Positions 55,222 through 62,823 of a stretch of 64,000 bases of DNA are shown in pieces. The notes beneath the pieces are model-generated. The model worked only from the letters and a program-made list of their open reading frames with translations, was not told the origin of the DNA and searched no databases. A program made the translations under genes and the position numbers. This DNA is from Bacillus subtilis (GTDB lineage: Bacteria > Bacillota > Bacilli > Bacillales > Bacillaceae_C). The stretch is taken from contig NZ_VTQV01000010.1 in NCBI RefSeq assembly GCF_008764245.1, positions 32,649 to 96,648 of the forward strand. The letters are read 5' to 3'. Position 1 is the stretch's first letter. Every line of letters starts with the position of its first letter.

Positions 55222-55345
55222 GATTGGAGTGGCGGCTGGCGACTCCTGCGGGAATGAGCGTGCAGCTTGAGACCCTGCAGGAGCGAAGCGACGAAGCGGC
55301 TCAAGACACGCCCCGCGGAAAGCGTCCAGCCGAAACGGAAATCAA
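55222..55345. repeat. Bacillus-type intergenic hairpin repeat
   Basis: A GC-rich block amid AT-rich sequence, with motifs GGCGACTCCTGCGGGA, GACCCTGCAGGAGCGAAGCG, CGCCCCGCGGAAAGCG and ACGGAAATCAACA. This matches a family of ~120-bp palindromic elements scattered in intergenic regions of many Bacillus-related genomes. Open frames over it are not genes. Confidence 0.75.
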
Positions 55346-55729
55346 CATCTTCATCCTACCATTAACCTTTATAAAAAATGTGCCTAACCGCACGTTTATT
55401 TGTATTACATAAAATGTGTAAACAGAAATCAACCCAACGATTTCTGTTTCGAAAATGTCTGGTTGATGAAAAAATCCTTCATATCTAATGAAAATCGGTA
55501 AACTTAAAATAACTCTTCATTGTTTTTTATACATCATTAAGATTAACTTGAGTTAATAATTTGTTCGGATGGATATGGGCTATATGCAATGTTAGGAGGT
55601 GTGGCAGAAAATTTCTATTTAGAAGTGCTAAGATGATATTGTAGTTATGTTGAAGAAATAGGGAAATAGTTGCAGGGTTTTTCCATCTTTTGTCGAATTG
55701 AGTAGATGGCGAAAATCATGTAAAATATA

Positions 55730-56242
55730 ATGATTGTTATAAACAAAAAGCTGAGGTGGGAAACGATAGTACTATTATTACCCATATTTTTATTAGTTTT
55801 ATTAGTATTCTTATTAAGGATTTCAAAAGCGATAAGCAAATTTGTAGCGGTTTTTATTGATTTTTTATTCATAGGAGGATTCACAGCCTATTCATTACAC
55901 GAAAAAGTATCAATAAAAATAGCCAGCGGAAACGCTGTTTATTTTTGGGATATTGTATTTGGTATTGGAGCTTGCATCCTGTACTTTACCTTATTAAGCT
56001 ATCTAGTTATTAAGTTTCCCAAGATAGCTGCATTAATCAATTATATTATTGCTTGGATCGGAACACTAGTGATATACGGAATGATTTGTGCCATTTTCAT
56101 TGGAAACTTCCCCCGATTGTTAAATAACTATTTTTTAAGTACACTTGTTAACATTATTATCATTACTGTACTTGCATTCATAACATTCAATATCCGAAAA
56201 AATATATTTGGCACACAACAAAATTATGAAGAGCATGCCTGA
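55730..56242 (+). CDS. Hypothetical membrane protein
   Basis: A 170-aa very hydrophobic protein with four or five membrane helices (for example IVLLLPIFLLVLLVFLL near residue 15 and ALINYIIAWIGTLVIYGMI near 105) and a short charged C-terminus. The start at 55,730 lacks a strong ribosome binding site. I recognise no family. A terminator follows at 56,278. Confidence 0.6.
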   Translation: MIVINKKLRWETIVLLLPIFLLVLLVFLLRISKAISKFVAVFIDFLFIGGFTAYSLHEKVSIKIASGNAVYFWDIVFGIGACILYFTLLSYLVIKFPKIAALINYIIAWIGTLVIYGMICAIFIGNFPRLLNNYFLSTLVNIIIITVLAFITFNIRKNIFGTQQNYEEHA

Positions 56243-56277
56243 ATACATGGGAATAACTGAGAGAAGAGAGAAATAAT

Positions 56278-56306
56278 GGTACCCGATAGGGTGCCTTTTC
56301 TTTTTC
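56278..56306 (+). terminator. Terminator after the membrane-protein gene
   Basis: GGTACCC-GATA-GGGTGCC (one G-T pair) followed by TTTTCTTTTT. Confidence 0.85.
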
Positions 56307-56378
56307 CCATTTAGTTATTGCAAATGTTTTCCAGTTATTAAACAATAGTCCTATGTATATCATAGGGGTGTGGACAAA

Positions 56379-56480
56379 ATGAATATAATTATTTTTGTTA
56401 TAGGATTCTTCTTCACTATCGGATTAATAGCAGCAATAACAACTGTATTAAATAGGGATTTTAAGGGAGGGGAACTGTAA
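56379..56480 (+). CDS. 33-aa single-span membrane microprotein
   Basis: MNIIIFVIGFFFTIGLIAAI followed by TTVLNRDFKGGEL. AGGGGTG lies nine bases before the ATG. One hydrophobic helix covers residues 2-21, with a positive-then-acidic tail. It could be a small subunit or regulator of a membrane complex. No family recognised. Confidence 0.5.
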   Translation: MNIIIFVIGFFFTIGLIAAITTVLNRDFKGGEL

Positions 56481-56561
56481 AAGATAATATTGCTGTACTA
56501 CTCGATAAATGTTATATTAAATATGATATATTAATAAAAATGATACTCAGGAGTTTTCAAT

Positions 56562-57737
56562 ATGTCCAATGAAACAAGAGAGCCGCTTTATTTGCAGATT
56601 AAGGAGTACTTCCAAGATTTAATTTCTTCTAAACGGTTGTCCGCTCACGACCGAATACCAACAGAACGTGAGATTATGGAAAAATTTAGTGTTAGCCGGA
56701 TTACCGTTACGAACGCTTTAACAGAATTAGTAAGGGAAGGATGGATTTACCGAATTCCAGGAAAAGGCAGCTTTGTACAAGATGGGGGAGAGAAAACTCC
56801 TCATGAAATGAATAATCTAGATGAGATAACGACAAAAAATAGTTTGATTGATTCCTCAACCGGTACAAATTCAAAACGCAAGATGATAGGGCTTATCATG
56901 CCGACCATTGAAGACTTCTTTGCTGTAAAGTTAATTAATGGTATTTATGGAGTTTTGCTAAATACGGAATACACTGTCTCCATTATTCTCACTCACAATT
57001 CAAAAGAAAAGGAACAAGCAGCCATTAGAGAATTCCTACGTATGCAAGTGGTTGGACTACTTATTTTTCCAATTGATGCCCAAACGTACAATGAGGATAT
57101 TCTAGAATTGAAGGTGAAAAACTTTCCTTTTGTTTTAATCGACCGATATTTGCCAGGTATTGAGACGAACTTTGTCGGTTCTGATAATATCGAGGGTGCA
57201 AGGTTGGCAGTTTCCCATTTATGGGATTTGGGGCATCGAAATATTGTCATTTGCGCGGATTCAGCTAAAACAACGGTTTCTGTAGAGAATCGGATTAAAG
57301 GCTATATGGATGTGTTTACGGAAAAGGGAGCAATGATTAACCCGTCATTTATTGTAACGGATTTCACAGTGAATTATTCCAACCTAGAAGAGAGTTTCCC
57401 TCTTAAAAACCTTATCCAGAATAAGGTTGCTACTGCCTTTATCGCGTTAAACGCAAAATTGGGTCTGCATATTTATAAATTGGCTAAAAGTATGAATTTG
57501 AACGTTCCGGATGATCTATCCATTATATCGTTTGATGATCCTTATTTTGATTCTGAGTTAGGTGCTTTTACACATATCTCTCAGTCCGAACAACTTATAG
57601 GGGAAGGGGCGGCGAATATATTAATTCAGTTACTGGATAAGCGCCATAATAATGAAGGATATAAGAAAAAGAACATTCCGCCCAAACTTGTTGTGAAGGG
57701 TACAACCGGTACCGCACCAAAAGTACTGCTTGATTAA
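56562..57737 (+). CDS. GntR-HTH/LacI-effector regulator (AraR-like)
   Basis: A 391-aa regulator. A GntR winged helix is at residues 1-75 (EPLYLQIKEYFQDLISSKRL, IPTEREIMEKFSVSRITVT), joined to a LacI-type sugar-binding domain (about 105-385, IGLIMPTIEDFFAVKLINGI, HLWDLGHRNIVI). This fusion is the AraR architecture, which represses pentose and other sugar genes. It is convergent with the GxGYxYP gene at 57,855 and separated from it by a bidirectional terminator. Its targets may include the divergent or nearby sugar genes, which is inference. Confidence 0.88.
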   Translation: MSNETREPLYLQIKEYFQDLISSKRLSAHDRIPTEREIMEKFSVSRITVTNALTELVREGWIYRIPGKGSFVQDGGEKTPHEMNNLDEITTKNSLIDSSTGTNSKRKMIGLIMPTIEDFFAVKLINGIYGVLLNTEYTVSIILTHNSKEKEQAAIREFLRMQVVGLLIFPIDAQTYNEDILELKVKNFPFVLIDRYLPGIETNFVGSDNIEGARLAVSHLWDLGHRNIVICADSAKTTVSVENRIKGYMDVFTEKGAMINPSFIVTDFTVNYSNLEESFPLKNLIQNKVATAFIALNAKLGLHIYKLAKSMNLNVPDDLSIISFDDPYFDSELGAFTHISQSEQLIGEGAANILIQLLDKRHNNEGYKKKNIPPKLVVKGTTGTAPKVLLD

Positions 57738-57806
57738 AGAAGGGGAAGTCTTTTTAAAAGAAAGGAAATATAAATTTGACCTGGGCCTGACAAATTTTCA
57801 ATTGAA

Positions 57807-57848
57807 AAAAATCACAGATTGGGGATGAGTCCTCAGTCTGTGATTTTA
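57807..57848. terminator. Bidirectional terminator between convergent genes
   Basis: AAAATCACAGATTGGGGA pairs with TCCTCAGTCTGTGATTTT around a 5-nt loop, with A-run and T-rich flanks on both sides. It serves the regulator on the plus strand and the lipoprotein gene on the minus strand. Confidence 0.88.
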
Positions 57849-57854
57849 ACATTA

Positions 57855-59981
57855 TTAATCCACTACTCTACCATATATTTCAACATCAGCAATCCTTGCG
57901 GTATCATCTGCACCTGGATTATCAATTGTAAGCCTTAAATATCTGGCTTCTACTGGATCGAATTCGATATCTGTTACATTTAATTGATTCCCTCTATAAT
58001 CATCGATTAATTCCCATGTTGAGCCATCTGTGCTTACTTCTACTCGATAATCGCGTGTATTCAACTCTTGTTCGAGGCTATGTTCCCCTGCATGTCTGAT
58101 CACATACCGATTGATCTCATATGTTTCGCTGAAATCAAATTCCAACCAATTTTCTTCCTCTGAAGAAGACCAAATATCAGCGAAGGTACCGTTAATAGTA
58201 ACTTTTGGATCTACTGTAGTATCACTTGCTGTTACTGTGGTATGCTCTGACATCGCTAAGTTAAACGGTAAGTGATTTGCTTCATTATACAATGCAAAGA
58301 AGTGATCTGCTCGAACAAATTCAACATTCCCATCATACTGTTCATTCAGCTTATCATGAATTTCTATGATTACTTCTGGTTTTAACTCGCTCCAAATATC
58401 GACTTGATAAGATAAGAAATATGGAGATTCCCCATCCCATTTATTAATCTCAGTTGTCATATCACCGAAGATATGATCGTAGCCACTTCCGTATGGAATC
58501 CTTAATTTTTCAAAAGGTACTCGATCATTTTCGATACTTCCCGCAACAGAAGGTACATCCCTAAAGTTCTGAACGGTTGCTCCATATAAGTTACGACCAT
58601 TTCTTTCATAAGCTTCTCTAACCATTGGTGAAGCATCATCCCAGATCGTGACAACTCTAATACCTGATCTTTGTAAGTAGGTTTCTGTTAAGCGCGTATA
58701 TCCATCGGCTGCACCCTCATCCGTCAAGATATCTTTTACTGGGGCACCAGGCTCATTTAGTGTATTATAAGGCATCATGTAGCCCATCCCAGAAGGTCCA
58801 GTTACAAAATATTCATTTTCTGTTGCATCTTGATAATAATAGTTTAATAGTCCAGGACCAATATCAACAAGGCCAGGAGCAATTGTCCAGTTCATCGGAA
58901 TTTGTCCTCGATAGTCTTCATTCTCATCCCAAATCACCCTCATCGCCCGTTGTGTATATTGAATATTATCACCATCGCTTATATATATAGCGATATATAC
59001 TTTATTTTCTAACTCAGGTTTATTCGGAACTGGCGGAGGTGTTATGGTATGATCATTTCCGCTATATACACTACCACTTATATAAAAATCAGCAGGCATT
59101 GTGCCTATGCCAAACTTTGATGCTAACGTAATGCCAGAACGCTCGGTCGTATACCAACCAAGTGCAATTGCATTTCCTGGTTCCATATCTCCATAAAACT
59201 TTTCAAGTACTTCTCTCTCGTCATCGTCTAATGTATCAAGCCAAAGAACTGTCTCACCAGTTGCTGCAATAATATCTCTCGTATGATGATGGTCTCCACC
59301 TTCATCATATGGTTTAGCATTTAAAATAACCCGTTTCTGTGTGTCACCCCAATAATTATCATAGAGATAGTTATAGATTTCAATCGGAGTTGTAAAAGTC
59401 ATTTCTGTGAGATCTTCTACTACATCTAATTCTATCCCTTTAGCCTGCATTTCTTCATATACACTTTCAGCTACAGGTATAGCATTCATTATTCCAGCCA
59501 TTGTTCCCGCTAAATTTCTATAATGGGGACTTATTGTTGGATCATACAATATGACGCCATCGACTTCGTCTGCGTACTTGGCAAGTAAATCGAATTTAGT
59601 AGTTTCTAAATAGGCTTCACGATTTTCAAAACCAATGATTGGTGTCATCGGCCATGTAAAAGCACCTTCATCTGCACCAGAGTCAAGCAATAAAATTCTA
59701 GGTTTTTCTTTATTCACAAGCCCTTGTAATGCAGAAAAAGTGATCGCTTCATCTGGCGTAAATGCTTGAACCAATATTGTATCAAGCGTATCTTCAGGTG
59801 TTGCAAATGTAGGCAATGCTTGTCCTTCTGGCCAAGAAATGCCATTTTCTATGTTTGTTACTTCGGGGTATGGCGTATAATGATTTGTTTTATTTTCGTA
59901 ACTTTCCATAAGACTACATCCTCCTAATATACATCCAAGTAATAAGAAACGAATCGGAAACATGAGAGATCCTTTATGCAT
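57855..59981 (-). CDS. GxGYxYP-family lipoprotein with C-terminal discoidin (F5/8 type C) domain
   Basis: A 708-aa secreted protein. Lipobox ILGGC with Cys22. A large central domain carries FYISGSVYSGNDHTI, YIAIYISDGDNIQYTQRAM and, near residue 400, GPSGMGYMMPYN, which fits the signature that names the GxGYxYP putative glycoside hydrolase family (GSGY.YP-like, here GMGYMMP). From about residue 575 a carbohydrate-binding discoidin/CBM32-type domain follows (VTINGTFADIWSSSEEENWL, DYRVEVSTDGSTWELID, RYLRLTID). It probably works on the cell surface on a polysaccharide. Substrate is unknown for this family. It lies downstream of an orphan receptor lipoprotein. Confidence 0.82.
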   Translation of the reverse strand: MHKGSLMFPIRFLLLGCILGGCSLMESYENKTNHYTPYPEVTNIENGISWPEGQALPTFATPEDTLDTILVQAFTPDEAITFSALQGLVNKEKPRILLLDSGADEGAFTWPMTPIIGFENREAYLETTKFDLLAKYADEVDGVILYDPTISPHYRNLAGTMAGIMNAIPVAESVYEEMQAKGIELDVVEDLTEMTFTTPIEIYNYLYDNYWGDTQKRVILNAKPYDEGGDHHHTRDIIAATGETVLWLDTLDDDEREVLEKFYGDMEPGNAIALGWYTTERSGITLASKFGIGTMPADFYISGSVYSGNDHTITPPPVPNKPELENKVYIAIYISDGDNIQYTQRAMRVIWDENEDYRGQIPMNWTIAPGLVDIGPGLLNYYYQDATENEYFVTGPSGMGYMMPYNTLNEPGAPVKDILTDEGAADGYTRLTETYLQRSGIRVVTIWDDASPMVREAYERNGRNLYGATVQNFRDVPSVAGSIENDRVPFEKLRIPYGSGYDHIFGDMTTEINKWDGESPYFLSYQVDIWSELKPEVIIEIHDKLNEQYDGNVEFVRADHFFALYNEANHLPFNLAMSEHTTVTASDTTVDPKVTINGTFADIWSSSEEENWLEFDFSETYEINRYVIRHAGEHSLEQELNTRDYRVEVSTDGSTWELIDDYRGNQLNVTDIEFDPVEARYLRLTIDNPGADDTARIADVEIYGRVVD

Positions 59982-60203
59982 ATAAATTCTCCTCGTAAAT
60001 TTTCACACTTCAAAAATTAACATAGATTTAGATTCCGATCTGCAGGCCCTTTAGGCAATTGTTTAATGTTTGCTTGCATGATATTCCTCCCCAACATAAC
60101 TGATTCATTTTGATTAACAGGAAAAACGTTTGTCCGGTTTGCCCACTCATACCATGTTTTTTCAACTGGTCGACTAGTTCTGGATACTCTTATCATTGCA
60201 CTC

Positions 60204-60262
60204 TTCCAATATAAAAAATAAAGGGCATACCCTTCTCTTCTTAGTAAGGTGAGGAATATGCC
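60204..60262 (-). terminator. Terminator after the orphan receptor gene
   Basis: On the minus strand GGGCATATTCCTC pairs with an AGGGTATGCCC arm, followed by TTTATTTTTT. It separates the receptor gene from the GxGYxYP gene. A short frame from 60,265 to 60,017 crosses the hairpin and is doubtful; it reads MLGRNIMQANIKQLPKGPAD near its end, perhaps a relic. Confidence 0.75.
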
Positions 60263-60297
60263 CAATCATTATTTGAAAATATCATACAACCATTTCT

Positions 60298-61617
60298 TTA
60301 TTCTGCTCCCATTGCCTCCTGAATCTTTGCGGCTGATTCTTCTGCGACAAGACGCAAATATTCATTTCGATCAAAGTTCCTATATTCCTCATCATTTAAC
60401 CAACGGTGTACGTTAAAATCAACATAGTTATCCCATCTACTAATCTGCTCCGGCGGGCTCGCAGGCGGATGAGCAAAAATAGATTGCATATTTTTATCAT
60501 GCGTTGATTCATAATCTTGGAAGAATTGTTCTAGAACCTCATTTTCTGCACTAGTAGGCCCGAGACCAATTCGAGAAGCGAATGTCTGATATTCTGTTTC
60601 GGTAAAATGAGTGATCGCTTTAAACGCTGCGTCTTTGTTTTCACTTAGAGGGCTGATACTCCAATTAAGGATCCCAAAATCAGGTCGATGCGTTACTGCT
60701 GGTTCACCATCCCATGTAGGGAGTGCTGTAACATCATAATTAAGGCCTTCTACTTCTGACCACCAATCTACGGCTTGAACAAACTCAACGAACATGGCTG
60801 TAGAACGTTCCTCAGTAAATTTAGCTGGCTCGAAGAAAGGTTCACCTGAATTATCTAGTGCTCCTATATCTTGGATTAAATCTAGATACCTAGCAAATTC
60901 CTCTTCCTCTTGGATTAAAACCTCACCTGTTTCAGGATCAGTGCGATTCACTGAAAATTGTGCAAATGGTGCCTGCGCAGGTCCTAAATCTAAACCACGA
61001 TAATGAACGCCATTTCGCTCACCAGATACTTTACTTGCTAAATCGATCGCTTCATTCCAAGTCATATCCTCTGTTGGATAATCAACACCAAAGGTATCGA
61101 AAATATCTTTATTATAGAACAACACCCAGTTGACAATCTCATATGGCATACCTAAAAGTCGTCTTTCTGGGTCTTTAGCTCGAACAGCGTCTAAATAAAC
61201 AGGGTTGATATGGCTCACATCATAACCATGTTTTTCGATTAGTTCATCTAGATCGTAATCAAGTCCAAAGTACTCCATATTGGCGGGAGAGAGTTCAAAG
61301 ATAATATCTGGATTCAAATCTTGAGCAAACACTTCCTCTAACTCTTCTCTACCAGAACCTGATTGAATTTGTTCAATTGTAATCCAAGGAAATTCTTTTT
61401 CGATCGGATCTTTAAAACGATCGTTAAACATTTCTTCACTCCAACCTACAACAACTTGTAGAGTAACTGGATCTGGATCTCCCTCTTCCACTTCATCATC
61501 TGCTGTGTGATCCTCATCATTTGGTTCAGTATTCGTATCATTAGCACAACCAAAAGCAACTATCACTAATAAAAAAAGCAGACACATCATTAGGAATTTT
61601 TTTATCTTTATACTCAC
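60298..61617 (-). CDS. Orphan solute-binding lipoprotein
   Basis: A 439-aa CUT1-type receptor. Lipobox VAFGC (Cys24), a long acidic linker (Asp/Glu-rich to about residue 50) and a binding domain beginning VTLQVVVGWSEEMFNDRFKD with WNEAIDLASKVSGE near 190. The GTG start has GGGAGG eight bases upstream. Unlike the other receptors it has no permease genes on either side; the next gene is a surface lipoprotein. It may feed another importer or act with the GxGYxYP protein. Confidence 0.88.
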   Translation of the reverse strand: MSIKIKKFLMMCLLFLLVIVAFGCANDTNTEPNDEDHTADDEVEEGDPDPVTLQVVVGWSEEMFNDRFKDPIEKEFPWITIEQIQSGSGREELEEVFAQDLNPDIIFELSPANMEYFGLDYDLDELIEKHGYDVSHINPVYLDAVRAKDPERRLLGMPYEIVNWVLFYNKDIFDTFGVDYPTEDMTWNEAIDLASKVSGERNGVHYRGLDLGPAQAPFAQFSVNRTDPETGEVLIQEEEEFARYLDLIQDIGALDNSGEPFFEPAKFTEERSTAMFVEFVQAVDWWSEVEGLNYDVTALPTWDGEPAVTHRPDFGILNWSISPLSENKDAAFKAITHFTETEYQTFASRIGLGPTSAENEVLEQFFQDYESTHDKNMQSIFAHPPASPPEQISRWDNYVDFNVHRWLNDEEYRNFDRNEYLRLVAEESAAKIQEAMGAE

Positions 61618-61707
61618 GCAATTAACCTCCCGTATTTTTAGGTAATTTCAACAATTTCTTAAGACCTTGCTTGTTATCAACATGTTGTTACAATTTCTCA
61701 AGGCTTA

Positions 61708-61722
61708 GATAAGCGCTTTCAA
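61708..61722 (-). promoter_or_regulatory. cre-like site before the orphan receptor gene
   Basis: On the minus strand TTGAAAGCGCTTATC contains the AAGCGCTT core of a CcpA site with one mismatch in the right half. It is about 90 nt upstream of the receptor start. Confidence 0.5.
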
Positions 61723-62408
61723 TTATAGACTTTCAAGTGACAATGGCATAATGCATAGAGGTTTGTATTGTTTATTTAATCCCACTCAGTTTCTCTGGCT
61801 GTTTACAAATTTATTATTTGCCACCTACTTTCACATCACTTCCTTTCATAGATACTTTACTAAAGGAGAAAACTGCAAAGTAATTCAAATACTTAAAATA
61901 AATGGAATATAGCCAATATAGCCTAATTTGTTATAACAGTCAAGGTGTTATTGATATGTCATTAAGTGCATATTTAACAATTTTCTCATAAGAGAAGGGA
62001 AAGGATGAAGTGTTTAGACTAGAGCTTTAAATTTATTTATTATAATATTATATTAAATAAATAGAATTAAGAGATATTAGAGAGGTGTTAGAAATGAAAC
62101 CGTTGTCCTTACGTATATGTGCATCCTTGAGATAGGACATAATATAGGTAATGCCTGAAGCCAAATATTCCATTGGTGGGAGGAGTGGGACGGTATGTTT
62201 CGTTCCTTTTTGTGGTGATGAAAAAATTACAGCTTTTACGAACGAGAAAGCCCGCTCCTTTAGGGGTGGGCTGATAGTGAGTTCGGACTGGGGCACCCCC
62301 TTGTGGGTCATACATGTCCGACAAAAACCACTCTCCTCGTTTTATTTTTATTATCTTTTTGAGTATGTTCATATTCAATACATACACAAAATATGTTATA
62401 ATAGGAAC
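61723..62408. other. Intergenic region and left part of the IS200/IS605 element
   Basis: 61,723-62,100 is AT-rich without a recognisable gene. A subterminal imperfect hairpin AGCCCGCTCC-TTTA-GGGGTGGGCT (62,249-62,272) is of the kind that marks the left end of IS200/IS605 elements. TATAAT at 62,397-62,402 precedes tnpA closely. Longer frames through here are extensions or shadows. Confidence 0.5.
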
Positions 62409-62807
62409 ATGATAGAAGAATATAGACATACCAAAACCACTTTAAGCCTTCTCAACTATCATTTTGTGTTTTGTCCTAGATACAGGCGAAAAATTTTTTT
62501 GAACGAGGCGGTAGATTTAAGATTTAAGCAACTCGTTCAAGAAATTTGTGAGCAGTATGGATTCAAGATAGTCGCAATGAAGACGGATAAAGATCACTGC
62601 CACTTAATTGTGAACACACTTCCTACTTTCGGCCCAGCGGATGTCATGAACAAAGTGAAAGGAGGAACTTCAAAGATACTTCGGGAAGAATTCGCACACT
62701 TGAACAAAATGCCAAGTTTGTGGACTCGAAACTACTTTGTTTCAACTGCTGGTAATGTATCCAGTGAAACCATTAAACGATACGTTGAGATGCAGCGAAA
62801 ACGCTAG
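62409..62807 (+). CDS. tnpA: IS200/IS605 TnpA transposase (HUH, Y1)
   Basis: A 132-aa single-strand DNA transposase. The HUH motif is DHCHLIVN (H63 and H65), the N-terminal strand LNYHFVFCPRYRRK is typical, and the catalytic Tyr is probably Y125 in the terminal helix (ETIKRYVEMQ). It moves the element through 'peel and paste' single-strand steps. I chose ATG 62,409, which gives the family length; the longer frame from 62,151 is an upstream extension. tnpB follows 16 nt later. It appears intact. Confidence 0.95.
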   Translation: MIEEYRHTKTTLSLLNYHFVFCPRYRRKIFLNEAVDLRFKQLVQEICEQYGFKIVAMKTDKDHCHLIVNTLPTFGPADVMNKVKGGTSKILREEFAHLNKMPSLWTRNYFVSTAGNVSSETIKRYVEMQRKR

Positions 62808-62823
62808 AAAGGGGGCGAAATCA

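Noticed and set aside
55224..55412. 62-aa ORF over the GC-rich block
   Set aside because: It is part of a Bacillus-type hairpin repeat and has no protein-like features.
60017..60265. 82-aa minus-strand ORF between the receptor and GxGYxYP genes
   Set aside because: Its start lies inside the receptor gene's terminator and no ribosome binding site fits; at most a relic.
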